Under the pieces are notes generated by a model, which made no database searches, was not told where the DNA came from, and saw only the letters and a program-made list of their open reading frames with translations. Position numbers and translations under genes: made by a program. Source: a virus. Taken from it: DNA of 28,654 nucleotides. The stretch is from positions 1 to 28,654 of the IMG/VR virus record IMGVR_UViG_3300020411_000765. One strand, written 5' to 3'. This document shows positions 21,232 to 25,981 of the stretch, piece after piece; positions within the stretch are counted from its first letter, which is position 1, and each line of letters starts with the position of its first letter.

Positions 21232-21516
21232 TTAGACAGTATAAAACGTATATTTAAGCGTAAGCTCTTCTCCAACGTGTATTTGCTTTAAAGTTTTGAC
21301 GAAATACTTATCCTCTTCTTGCCATTTCACGCAATTAGGGTCGTCACTATGATTAATGAACCCTCCCAAGGGAGTCCTATAGATGACCTCATCAACGATA
21401 AGGTGAGACATACCTAAAACCATCCCCACTGGTATCTCCTCACGTGCAAAGATGCCCTGCCCTGCTATAGGAGAGTCTTTAATATGGAGCCACGAATGCA
21501 ATGCTTGATATGTCAT
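21232..21516 (-). CDS. compact SET-domain protein, probable lysine methyltransferase
   Basis: This 94-aa protein is almost nothing but a SET fold. Visible motifs, in the order expected for the family, are 'IAGQGIFAREEI' at residues 17-28 (AdoMet-binding GxG), 'GFINHSDDPNC' at 52-62 (the NHSxxPN core) and 'GEELTLKYTFY' at 82-92 (motif with the catalytic Tyr region). There is no pre-SET or Cys-rich post-SET region. The small size resembles viral vSET of Paramecium bursaria chlorella virus (119 aa), which methylates histone H3. It sits inside the late baseplate operon, upstream of gp25, so it is expected to be made late. Its substrate is unknown; a virion protein or a basic phage or host protein are possibilities. 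Methyltransferase activity is inferred from the motifs. Confidence 0.8.
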   Translation of the reverse strand: MTYQALHSWLHIKDSPIAGQGIFAREEIPVGMVLGMSHLIVDEVIYRTPLGGFINHSDDPNCVKWQEEDKYFVKTLKQIHVGEELTLKYTFYTV

Positions 21517-21552
21517 GATCTTTCGGAGATTTTCGGCGTTCGGAGCACCGCC

Positions 21553-21690
21553 CTATTTTCCCTGTCCTCTATAACGCTTCCTAGCATGATTCCTAGAAGA
21601 CGCAGAAAGCTTCGTATTCTGCGAATTACCCTGACGAGTCTTCTTAGGTTTAGCAGGTACGTGCAAACTAGAATTATTATATAAAGCCAT
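21553..21690 (-). CDS. small basic conserved cyanophage protein (45 aa)
   Basis: The reading frame encodes MALYNNSSLHVPAKPKKTRQ, then a Ser/Asn-rich middle and 'RNHARKRYRGQGK' at the end. It is strongly basic (Lys/Arg) with no obvious hydrophobic core, so nucleic-acid contact or assembly on an acidic partner is plausible. I recognise similar 'MALYNNS..HVPAKPKKTRQGN' peptides in T4-like cyanophages, always without a known function. The start is 3 bp after the stop of the PAAR-like gene and the end is 36 bp before the SET-domain gene, so it belongs to the late operon. Function unknown. Confidence 0.75.
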   Translation of the reverse strand: MALYNNSSLHVPAKPKKTRQGNSQNTKLSASSRNHARKRYRGQGK

Positions 21691-21693
21691 AAA

Positions 21694-22056
21694 TTAAGGA
21701 TTCTGTATGTTTATTGTAGTATAATTATACGGTCCTGTCAAGGGTCTGTTAGTACCAGGAAATTGTGCTAAATCCCCCGAAACAGCGGGTAACTTTCCAT
21801 TGATAAAAACAGTCGTATTCACGCTAGGAACTATGGTACGTATCCCAGGTTGACACGGTAATGGTACAACAGGATTAATCTTCACCCCATCAACATTATC
21901 TACCTGAGAAGTACTGTCATAATACTCTACCTGTTCATTCTCAAAGTAGACATTAGGAGAAGTATGTGGAGAACCACCTAATGCTTTAGCAGGATACAAA
22001 CAATTACCATCTGTACTTGATGTATCCAAACAATCGCTAGATGCTATATTAGGCAT
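21694..22056 (-). CDS. PAAR-like / gp5.4-like tail-tip protein (tentative)
   Basis: This 120-aa protein is rich in Pro, Asn, Thr and Gly. The C-terminal half contains 'TTVFINGKLPAVSGDLAQ' and 'GTNRPLTGPYNYTT', which resemble the repeated beta turns of PAAR-like proteins that sharpen the tip of contractile tails (T4 gp5.4). Two Cys lie in the first 20 residues and a third lies mid-protein, but a clear metal-binding His/Cys set is not evident. ATG at 22056 has GGAGA eight bases upstream and lies inside the last codons of the 72-aa gene (8-bp overlap), so translation is coupled. The position among baseplate genes supports a tail role. The PAAR assignment is a resemblance, not a firm family match. 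Confidence 0.5.
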   Translation of the reverse strand: MPNIASSDCLDTSSTDGNCLYPAKALGGSPHTSPNVYFENEQVEYYDSTSQVDNVDGVKINPVVPLPCQPGIRTIVPSVNTTVFINGKLPAVSGDLAQFPGTNRPLTGPYNYTTINIQNP

Positions 22057-22267
22057 TACGTTTTATCTCCAACAAACACTCTACTGAATTATGTAGATAG
22101 TTTAGTGTCTCCACTATACTCTCATGTTTCTGTGACTTCGGTGGACGGTACATCAACTGCGGTTGCTCTAGCGAGGATATCGTCCTCTCCAACTTCGTCA
22201 ACCTCTCGGACAACTTCTGGAGTGACTCGTTCAACTCGGTTATCTGTAAGTGGTGCTGTTGAGTCAT
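22049..22267 (-). CDS. 72-aa coiled-coil protein, overlapping gene
   Basis: The protein begins MTQQHHLQITELNESLQKLS and continues with heptad-like Leu spacing ('ERLTKLERTISSLEQ'), then a short basic linker and a second helix ending 'SVECLLEIKRNA'. A good ribosome site, AGGGG, lies six bases before ATG. The first 146 bp overlap the end of the 85-aa gene in a different frame, and the last 8 bp overlap the start of the PAAR-like gene. The strong ribosome site and coherent coiled coil favour a real gene. It could be a small tail chaperone or hub accessory; no family was recognised. Confidence 0.6.
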   Translation of the reverse strand: MTQQHHLQITELNESLQKLSERLTKLERTISSLEQPQLMYRPPKSQKHESIVETLNYLHNSVECLLEIKRNA

Positions 22268-22379
22268 TATCTACCCCTGAAAATCTCTTAGCAGCAGCAA
22301 ATTCAAACTCATCACAAAACTGTTCAAAGTTATTAAGTACTTTCTCATAGTAATTCTCATCTATTGGTAAGTCTCTCAT
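22122..22379 (-). CDS. 85-aa acidic hypothetical protein
   Basis: The N-terminal half ('DLPIDENYYEKVLNNFEQFC', then 'DEFEFAAAKRF') looks like a folded helical domain. The C-terminal half is acidic, Val/Thr/Glu-rich and probably disordered. It starts at an ATGA overlap with the stop of the 162-aa gene, typical of coupled phage genes. The region coding its C-terminal half is also read in another frame by the 72-aa gene, so its composition there may reflect constraint from that frame. No family was recognised. It is likely a late tail-assembly or accessory protein by position only. Confidence 0.6.
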   Translation of the reverse strand: MRDLPIDENYYEKVLNNFEQFCDEFEFAAAKRFSGVDNDSTAPLTDNRVERVTPEVVREVDEVGEDDILARATAVDVPSTEVTET

Positions 22380-22864
22380 GTTCTGTTCTGGTGTGCTACT
22401 ACTTCTGGATAGTCTGCCATAGGATTGTTAGGATCAGGTCCATGTGCTGCATCATGTTCTGCCTCATGCTGCATAATCTTTGCTTCAATTGAGATAACTC
22501 TTGAACATAATTCTTCTAACATGTTAGCAATCTTATTCAGTTGATGCTCATGTGTTGCAATGGCATATGCAGGATCTGCCATCATTTGTGAGTGTGCTTC
22601 CTCTGCTGCATCTGATACTGGCATCTCGGATGGAGGCATTGACTCTACGAGGTTATCTACTGCTGCTGCATATTCTCCAGGTGCTGTTGCAGTGTTTGGG
22701 TCATACCCTGGAATTGCACTGGGCGTTTCTGGAATTAGTCCAGGGGTTTGAGTTACCTCAGTACCTGGAACGGCGTTTCCAGTAGTTTCTGTATTCTCAG
22801 TCATGTTCTCTATAATATTTGGAATATCTTTTGCGGTATATTTTACCTCGTCTTTTTCGGGCAT
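22376..22864 (-). CDS. 162-aa Pro/Thr-rich protein with coiled coil, first gene of late operon
   Basis: The start at 22864 is supported by AGG seven bases upstream; an internal ATG at 22804 is an alternative. Residues 20-90 are rich in Pro, Thr, Ala and Glu ('TETTGNAVPGTEVTQTPG') and probably unstructured. Residues 100-140 ('HEHQLNKIANMLEELCSRVI', then 'SIEAKIMQHEAEHDAAH') form a likely coiled coil with several His. It is the first gene after the TATAAATA promoter at 22923-22930 and its stop overlaps the next start (ATGA). No known family was recognised; a structural or assembly role is inferred from the operon. Confidence 0.68.
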   Translation of the reverse strand: MPEKDEVKYTAKDIPNIIENMTENTETTGNAVPGTEVTQTPGLIPETPSAIPGYDPNTATAPGEYAAAVDNLVESMPPSEMPVSDAAEEAHSQMMADPAYAIATHEHQLNKIANMLEELCSRVISIEAKIMQHEAEHDAAHGPDPNNPMADYPEVVAHQNRT

Positions 22865-22922
22865 TTTTTACCTGGAAAATTTTTTCTAAATTCTAGCATA
22901 CAAATTATGAATTTGCAAATAC

Positions 22923-22930
22923 TATTTATA
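22923..22930 (-). promoter_or_regulatory. T4-type late promoter (TATAAATA) for the baseplate operon
   Basis: A perfect TATAAATA on the minus strand, 59 bp upstream of the 162-aa gene. No other exact octamer was seen in the gaps between here and gp8, so this one promoter probably serves the genes down to the gp7-like protein, about 12 kb. The AT-rich leader carries a small inverted repeat at 22901-22915 (CAAATT-ATG-AATTTG). Confidence 0.82.
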
Positions 22931-23004
22931 GGTCGTTGGGATACTTTTGTAGACTTTTGAATGGATAGGAGTCCCACTCGGCGCACCCCCACGCACCGCA
23001 CCCA
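22931..23004. other. GC-rich gap between late and accessory blocks
   Basis: No gene. Plus-strand bases 22978-23003 are an unusual C-rich run with repeated CGCAC/GCACC units in an otherwise AT-rich window. It lies between the terminator of the accessory block and the late promoter. No function can be assigned. Confidence 0.4.
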
Positions 23005-23005
23005 C

Positions 23006-23033
23006 AAAAAAACCCTGTCATTTCGGACAGGGT
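23006..23033 (-). terminator. intrinsic terminator after the GIY-YIG-like gene
   Basis: Minus-strand stem ACCCTGTC/GACAGGGT (8 bp, perfect, 6-nt loop at 23020-23025) is followed by a T-run of seven. It begins 14 bp after the stop at 23047 and separates the accessory block from the late operon. Confidence 0.88.
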
Positions 23034-23046
23034 GTTGTGCGATTGT

Positions 23047-23721
23047 TCAATCTGTGATAGAGTGACATCCTTCTGGGGCAAATCGGGTCAAGTGCCGATA
23101 CGACCAAGCGAATCTCAACGCTTTTTCTTCAATCGGTCTTCCCTGTCTTCCAGAGATGTCAACACGTGGCAGTCCCTCAGAATCGTATTCAAATTTCACA
23201 GGATCATTTGCGTGTGATTGTCCGATCCATCCATCTGCCCACACTTCAGGAAAACCGCATGATAGTTTTTCTTTTGCTTGCTCAATGAATTTGTCAAGCA
23301 TGGCACGGCGGATAACGAACCACTCGCCGCCACCTTCTTGCAGTTGATAAAATTTCTTGTATCGGTCAGGCACCTTGAAGTCCTTACCGTGAATTGTTGA
23401 GTAACCAGAATCACCGATCACCCTATGGAAAAATGCCTCAGCATATCCAACTCTGTTGACTGGAAGCAGTCGGATAAATTTCAAGTCTCCATCGTTTGAG
23501 GTTTGGTGATTGCACAAAACCTTATATGCCTCTGCCTCGCCACCTGATGCAAGACCGATTTTAACAGCAATCCAATCTGTGTCATCTGATGTAATGGCAT
23601 TGGCAAGACAGACCATGAAATAAATCACACCAGGAATTTGGGGTTGCTTGCCAACTTGCTTTCCTGATTTGCGTTCGGTGGCGAAGGTGTGATTCTTTGG
23701 AAGTGGTTTAAATCCTTTCAT
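23047..23721 (-). CDS. T5orf172/MUG113-like GIY-YIG nuclease-superfamily protein
   Basis: In this 224-aa protein, residues 30-140 show the T5orf172 pattern: 'GVIYFMV' at 31-37 (GIY strand), 'AVKIGLASGG' at 52-61 (YIG-equivalent), 'AEAFFHRVIG' at 94-103 (Glu/His helix) and 'GGEWFVI' at 131-137, the family's closing GEWF. Such proteins are relatives of GIY-YIG endonucleases found in phages and mobile DNA; their substrate is usually unknown. The C-terminal 85 residues are specific to this protein. The gene looks less AT-rich than its neighbours and has terminator hairpins on both sides, suggesting an inserted cargo gene. No own promoter is obvious, so expression may need read-through of 23740-23771. 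The start codon lacks a clear ribosome site. Confidence 0.62.
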   Translation of the reverse strand: MKGFKPLPKNHTFATERKSGKQVGKQPQIPGVIYFMVCLANAITSDDTDWIAVKIGLASGGEAEAYKVLCNHQTSNDGDLKFIRLLPVNRVGYAEAFFHRVIGDSGYSTIHGKDFKVPDRYKKFYQLQEGGGEWFVIRRAMLDKFIEQAKEKLSCGFPEVWADGWIGQSHANDPVKFEYDSEGLPRVDISGRQGRPIEEKALRFAWSYRHLTRFAPEGCHSITD

Positions 23722-23739
23722 AGTTTTGAGTGATGACAG

Positions 23740-23771
23740 AAAAAAAGCGATAGGCGGTTAATGCCTGTCGC
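23740..23771 (-). terminator. terminator or attenuator between the 55-aa and GIY-YIG-like genes
   Basis: Minus-strand stem GCGACAGGC/GCCTATCGC (9 bp with one G-U, 7-nt loop) is followed by seven T. The hairpin overlaps the last codons and stop of the 55-aa gene. Since the next gene shows no promoter of its own, partial read-through is likely. Confidence 0.8.
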
Positions 23772-23925
23772 TGATGTACCAAGTCCCACCCGTGGGAACT
23801 TCAAGCATTTCAAAATTGCGTTTTGCCATTGCGTCAAGGGCAGCACGTACAACTGGATCTTTTGAAGCGGTCTCGTTCATTAAGACCTGTCCGTTGTAGA
23901 ATGATTTGAGTTCTTTGTTGTTCAT
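23758..23925 (-). CDS. 55-aa hypothetical protein
   Basis: The frame reads MNNKELKSFYNGQVLMNETA, then 'SKDPVVRAALDAMAKRNFEM' and ends 'PTGGTWYISDRH'. It looks like a small alpha/beta protein without Cys or membrane segments. It follows a clear TATAAT 6 bp upstream of the ATG, so the transcript may be leaderless or nearly so. Its last codons lie in the hairpin of the terminator. No family was recognised. Confidence 0.62.
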   Translation of the reverse strand: MNNKELKSFYNGQVLMNETASKDPVVRAALDAMAKRNFEMLEVPTGGTWYISDRH

Positions 23926-23931
23926 GGTATT

Positions 23932-23937
23932 ATTATA
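23932..23937 (-). promoter_or_regulatory. -10 element TATAAT for the 55-aa gene
   Basis: TATAAT on the minus strand, 5 bp after the T-run of the preceding terminator. The hairpin occupies the place of a -35 element. The palindromic box at 23967-23989 is centred 41.5 bp upstream. Confidence 0.65.
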
Positions 23938-23942
23938 ACCAT

Positions 23943-23962
23943 AAAAAACCCCCTTGCGGGGG
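23943..23962 (-). terminator. intrinsic terminator after the 47-aa gene
   Basis: Minus-strand CCCCC-GCAA-GGGGG followed by TTTTTT. It lies 8 bp after the stop of the 47-aa gene and abuts the next -10 element. Confidence 0.85.
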
Positions 23963-23966
23963 AAGT

Positions 23967-23989
23967 GTGTTCACTTTGCAGACTGGCAC
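23967..23989. repeat. palindromic early box 1
   Basis: Plus-strand GTGTTCACTTTGCAGACTGG, a divergent copy of the recurrent element with core ACTT-TGCA-GACT centred at 23978.5. It contains the TGA stop of the 47-aa gene and lies 41.5 bp from the -10 at 23932-23937. Confidence 0.6.
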
Positions 23990-24114
23990 AGTGTCGGGTC
24001 AATTTGACAGATCTGTGCGTTACGCTGGTTCGTGACCTCTTTCATGCTTTTGATAGCAGTGTCACCTAGGACAAAACCGCATGAGATGACCAACAAAATT
24101 AGAACGTATCTCAT
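23971..24114 (-). CDS. 47-aa peptide with N-terminal signal or membrane segment
   Basis: The sequence begins MRYVLILLVISCGFVLGDTA: a positive N-terminus and about 14 hydrophobic residues, then a polar tail ending 'QICQIDPTLCQSAK' with two Cys. This fits an exported or membrane-anchored peptide; the Cys at residue 12 lies within the hydrophobic stretch and is not in an ideal lipobox. The start overlaps the stop of the 44-aa gene (ATGA). It is last in a unit with the DUF3574-like and 44-aa genes. The TGA stop lies inside palindromic box 1. A role at the host envelope is possible but not shown. Confidence 0.6.
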   Translation of the reverse strand: MRYVLILLVISCGFVLGDTAIKSMKEVTNQRNAQICQIDPTLCQSAK

Positions 24115-24245
24115 TTTGCTAGTTCGCACCTAATGCCTGCACCTTGATAGAATGCCAACATCTCAAGTGCTTTCGCCACGGTTGAAAATGAAATTGTTCT
24201 TGCGTGGCGTTGGTCGTCTTGTGACCAATAACGGATTGAAGTCAT
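24111..24245 (-). CDS. 44-aa hypothetical protein
   Basis: The frame reads MTSIRYWSQDDQRHARTISF, then 'STVAKALEMLAFYQGAGIRC' and ELAK, a strand-helix-strand pattern typical of tiny phage proteins. The start directly follows the TAA of the DUF3574-like gene (TAAATG) and the stop overlaps the 47-aa gene (ATGA), so all three are translationally coupled. No family was recognised. Confidence 0.62.
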   Translation of the reverse strand: MTSIRYWSQDDQRHARTISFSTVAKALEMLAFYQGAGIRCELAK

Positions 24246-24551
24246 TTAGATAAAAATGGCGTTGGTTTGAACTTGGGAGACAAGAACAGAGTCTTGTCTG
24301 AATTGTTTCCTGTATGCTGCTGCAATACAGTTGAAAGTCAAGAGATGGTCTTCAACTTCAGAGTCTTCAACCTCAAGATAGAAAATCTTGGTTTGCTCTC
24401 GCTTTCCTTTCCATAGACCCTCACCATCTATGAAAGTGCCGTACTCAAAATGGGGCATGATCTCACGTCTGATAAAATCATCCATCATGTGATCGGTGAC
24501 TGTCCCGTTGTCTGGAATGTCCCTCCCCATTGTCAATTCAAGTCGTTGCAT
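24246..24551 (-). CDS. DUF3574-like protein (101 aa)
   Basis: From the internal ATG the protein reads MQRLELTMGRDIPDNGTVTD, then 'HFEYGTFIDGEGLWKGK' and 'AAAYRKQFRQDSVLVSQV'. These match the DUF3574 pattern: an early 'GR', a middle 'FP.G.T..DG.G.W', and a closing 'Y..RF.QDSVL'. I choose 24551 because the family pattern begins there and a -10 (TATACT) plus a palindromic box lie just upstream. A longer frame from ATG 24647 would add 32 residues with a membrane-like segment ('LSLPMLFTLGFLLYYVC'), but it would overlap the previous gene and cover the promoter. Biochemical role unknown. Confidence 0.62.
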   Translation of the reverse strand: MQRLELTMGRDIPDNGTVTDHMMDDFIRREIMPHFEYGTFIDGEGLWKGKREQTKIFYLEVEDSEVEDHLLTFNCIAAAYRKQFRQDSVLVSQVQTNAIFI

Positions 24552-24574
24552 AAAATTCGTTTGAGTACATACGT

Positions 24575-24580
24575 AGTATA
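24575..24580 (-). promoter_or_regulatory. -10 element TATACT for the DUF3574-like gene
   Basis: Minus-strand GCTATACTACG directly after a six-T run. No -35 and no strong hairpin (only a weak stem) lie upstream. The palindromic box at 24611-24629 is centred 41.5 bp upstream of the hexamer. Confidence 0.55.
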
Positions 24581-24610
24581 GCAAAAAACCGAGGGTGAAA
24601 AGCATGGGGA

Positions 24611-24629
24611 GTGACAGTTTGTTTATTGG
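24611..24629. repeat. palindromic early box 2
   Basis: Plus-strand GTGACAGTTTGTTTATTGG: the left arm (ACAGTTTGT) is conserved and the right arm is degraded. It contains the TAA stop of the 61-aa gene. Centre 24621.5, 41.5 bp from the -10 hexamer. Confidence 0.5.
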
Positions 24630-24808
24630 AACAATGGACGCATCCAATCTTTGAATGCTTCACGTTTGAAGTCTGCAAGGTGTCGCATCTCTGCTTCATT
24701 CAATAAGAGGTCTAATCCTTCGCCTCTCATTTCATCATAACACGCTTGAGAAATCCCACTGTTTGTGAGATCGTATTTGTGCAATTGCACGTGCTTGAAA
24801 AATGACAT
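24623..24808 (-). CDS. 61-aa hypothetical protein
   Basis: From ATG 24808 the protein reads MSFFKHVQLHKYDLTNSGIS, then 'QACYDEMRGEGLDLLLNEAE' and ends 'AFKDWMRPLFQ'. It is helix-rich with a Leu/Glu/Met amphipathic segment. A TTG nine bases upstream (24817) overlaps the preceding stop (TTGA) and could be used instead, adding MNF; neither start has a clear ribosome site. It is third in a unit of small acidic proteins. No family was recognised. Confidence 0.58.
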   Translation of the reverse strand: MSFFKHVQLHKYDLTNSGISQACYDEMRGEGLDLLLNEAEMRHLADFKREAFKDWMRPLFQ

Positions 24809-24813
24809 GAAAT

Positions 24814-24972
24814 TCAACTGTAATCAAATGGACTTGGTTCGGACACCTTTTCCCAAAGTGTGTCAAATGCTTCATCCTCCTCTAGGTGTGGCGGCACACC
24901 CAAATCATGAACGAATAAAAAAAGATTGACCAAAGCAGTTTCTTCTGCTTCGGTCAATGAAAGATTTCTCAA
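24814..24972 (-). CDS. 52-aa acidic protein with probable TTG start
   Basis: The frame between two neighbouring genes has no ATG but starts with TTG at 24972, five bases after a near-perfect GGAGG, and overlaps the previous stop (TTGA). It encodes MRNLSLTEAEETALVNLFLF, then 'VHDLGVPPHLEEDEAFDTLW' and ends 'EPSPFDYS'. The tight fit between both neighbours and the strong ribosome site make the TTG start credible. The protein is acidic and helical, function unknown. Confidence 0.6.
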   Translation of the reverse strand: MRNLSLTEAEETALVNLFLFVHDLGVPPHLEEDEAFDTLWEKVSEPSPFDYS

Positions 24973-25115
24973 AGTGCCTCCTCTATTGCTGTATCAAGAG
25001 CGAGGGCGTAAAGTGCTGACTCGTCTAAGTCGGTGAGGTCAACGAAGAAAGATTTTACCCAGTCTTCAAAAATGTCCTCTGCTCGTGCTTCAACGAAATC
25101 GGTGTTGTAGGACAT
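24969..25115 (-). CDS. 48-aa acidic hypothetical protein
   Basis: The frame reads MSYNTDFVEARAEDIFEDWV, then 'KSFFVDLTDLDESALYALAL' and ends 'DTAIEEAL', a short acidic helical protein. It is the first gene of a unit starting at the -10 at 25143-25148; AAGG lies about six bases before ATG. Its last codons contain the GGAGG used by the TTG-started gene downstream. Small acidic phage proteins like this often bind host enzymes, but there is no direct evidence here. Confidence 0.62.
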   Translation of the reverse strand: MSYNTDFVEARAEDIFEDWVKSFFVDLTDLDESALYALALDTAIEEAL

Positions 25116-25142
25116 AAAAACCTTGAATTGCTTTACTCTTTA

Positions 25143-25148
25143 ATCATA
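25143..25148 (-). promoter_or_regulatory. extended -10 GTGTATGAT for the three-gene unit
   Basis: Minus-strand CGTGTATGATTAAAG, 4 bp after the T-run of the preceding terminator. It matches the recurrent GTGTATNATAG promoter core. Box 3 is centred 40.5 bp upstream. Confidence 0.62.
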
Positions 25149-25152
25149 CACG

Positions 25153-25174
25153 AAAAAACCCCCATGTGGGGGTT
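25153..25174 (-). terminator. intrinsic terminator after the 55-aa beta-alpha-beta gene
   Basis: Minus-strand AACCCCC-ACAT-GGGGGTT followed by a T-run. It lies between palindromic box 3 and the next -10. Confidence 0.88.
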
Positions 25175-25176
25175 GA

Positions 25177-25200
25177 ATGGACACTTTGTGAACTGTCTAC
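25177..25200. repeat. palindromic early box 3
   Basis: Plus-strand GGACACTTTGTGAACTGTC, core ACTT-TGTG-AACT centred at 25188.5. It starts 17 bp after the stop of the 55-aa gene at 25218 and is 40.5 bp from the -10 at 25143-25148. Confidence 0.7.
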
Positions 25201-25217
25201 GGGTCAGATGGAATTTC

Positions 25218-25385
25218 TCATAATTCCTCTACACTCTCAATAGACCATTCTGAAACGTACTCATCCTCAACGTCAAATGCGTTAATGTTTGCGTGTGCAA
25301 GTTCCCTTGCTTGCTCTTCGGTGTCTGCTTCAACTAAAATTGTGAAATAGTTCACCTCTGAGCATTCAATACGAAATTGGTTCAT
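25218..25385 (-). CDS. 55-aa small beta-alpha-beta protein
   Basis: The frame reads MNQFRIECSEVNYFTILVEA, then 'DTEEQARELAHANINAF' and ends 'SEWSIESVEEL'. A strand, a strand ending in 'VEADTEEQA' and a helix make a pattern common in small phage and plasmid proteins, loosely like the DpnD/PcfM family; I would not assign it firmly. The start overlaps the stop of the Api92-like gene (ATGA), so it is co-translated. Strongly acidic. Function unknown. Confidence 0.62.
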   Translation of the reverse strand: MNQFRIECSEVNYFTILVEADTEEQARELAHANINAFDVEDEYVSEWSIESVEEL

Positions 25386-25834
25386 TGTCCTAAGTATCCA
25401 GCGAATTGCATTCCTGGTTCATCATAAAACCACGAGACCTCAACATCAGGGTATTGCTCACGAAGTGCATAAAAAATACCCTCAGCAGGTGCCCAGGCAG
25501 TTTCAAACTCACACTCAAAACAGTTTTCCTCTAGTTGGTCACACTCTGGGTCAACATCCCACTTAGTACCCCAGTTGTTGATATTCCAGTCATACCAGCG
25601 GTCATCATGTGAACCATCTGGAAATCTTTGAACAGTTGTGAACACCTCACCGTTTGGATTTTTCATCTCAACTGTGCGTGGTAGTTCACCTTTATCATTT
25701 GGGGTGTTTTTCCAATCTGGTGACGGTAGGATCTTGTTAAAGGCGTTCTCAGAATTAAAGATCTCATAAAGTTTGTTGATGCTCTGTTCATTTTCAGAAT
25801 AGAACGAAACTCTGTTGTTGCACCAATTTGGCAT
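25382..25834 (-). CDS. Api92/YubB ferredoxin-like-domain protein (150 aa)
   Basis: The start at 25834 is set by AGGAGA five bases upstream and by the family N-terminus MPNWCNNRVSF; the frame is open further upstream but without support. The middle 'WYDWNINNWGTKWDV' (about residues 88-102) and the C-terminal 'FETAWAPAEGIFYALREQYP' followed by 'YDEPGMQFAGY' are hallmarks of the Api92-like/YubB family (DUF1281 relatives), found on plasmids and in phages, with a ferredoxin-like fold and no settled function. It is preceded by an 81-nt leader with conserved P1 stem sequences. It is followed by the overlapping 55-aa gene. Confidence 0.8.
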   Translation of the reverse strand: MPNWCNNRVSFYSENEQSINKLYEIFNSENAFNKILPSPDWKNTPNDKGELPRTVEMKNPNGEVFTTVQRFPDGSHDDRWYDWNINNWGTKWDVDPECDQLEENCFECEFETAWAPAEGIFYALREQYPDVEVSWFYDEPGMQFAGYLGQ

Positions 25835-25915
25835 AAATTCTCCTATTGTGTGTATGTGGGAGAGGTTCGCCTTAAAGAGCATTTTCCTCTGGGGTCGCTC
25901 ACCCTTGCCTCCCAC
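25835..25915 (-). promoter_or_regulatory. structured mRNA leader A upstream of the Api92-like gene
   Basis: The predicted transcript begins with GTGGGAG (25915-25909), which pairs with CTCCCAC (25862-25856), enclosing 46 nt. Inside are two possible small hairpins, GGGT/ACCC (25901-25904 with 25892-25895) and AGAG/CTCT. The ribosome site AGGAGA lies outside the closing stem. The same outer stem and nearly the same spacing recur in leader B (27141-27223). Leader or riboswitch-like function is inferred. Confidence 0.45.
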
Positions 25916-25921
25916 TTCTAT

Positions 25922-25927
25922 ATGATA
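25922..25927 (-). promoter_or_regulatory. -10 element TATCAT for the Api92-like unit
   Basis: Minus-strand GCTATCATATAGAAG, 6 bp after a T-run. The overlapping CATATA is an alternative hexamer. Box 4 is centred 42.5 bp upstream of TATCAT. Confidence 0.5.
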
Positions 25928-25932
25928 GCAAT

Positions 25933-25954
25933 AAAAAACCCCCTAGTGGGGGTT
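25933..25954 (-). terminator. intrinsic terminator after the basic-tail gene
   Basis: Minus-strand AACCCCC-ACTA-GGGGGTT followed by a T-run, nearly identical to the terminator at 25153-25174. It lies about 15 bp after the stop at 25969. Confidence 0.88.
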
Positions 25955-25958
25955 GAGT

Positions 25959-25981
25959 GTGTCAGTTCTTAAACTGTCCAC
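25959..25981. repeat. palindromic early box 4
   Basis: The minus strand reads GTGGACAGTTTAAGAACTGA, the same 18-base run as plus-strand box 6 but inverted. The core is centred at 25969.5. It includes the TAA stop of the 108-aa gene. Confidence 0.72.

Noticed and set aside
22901-22915. Short inverted repeat CAAATT-ATG-AATTTG in the late leader
   Set aside because: Too short and AT-rich to distinguish from chance in this composition.
24829-24866. GGACAC...GTGTGTC inverted repeat resembling the palindromic box
   Set aside because: It lies within the 52-aa coding frame, lacks the AGTT/AACT core and has no -10 at the right spacing.
25835-25915. N-terminal extension of the Api92-like protein (27 residues)
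   Set aside because: The family starts at MPNWC with a strong ribosome site; the extension runs through leader A.
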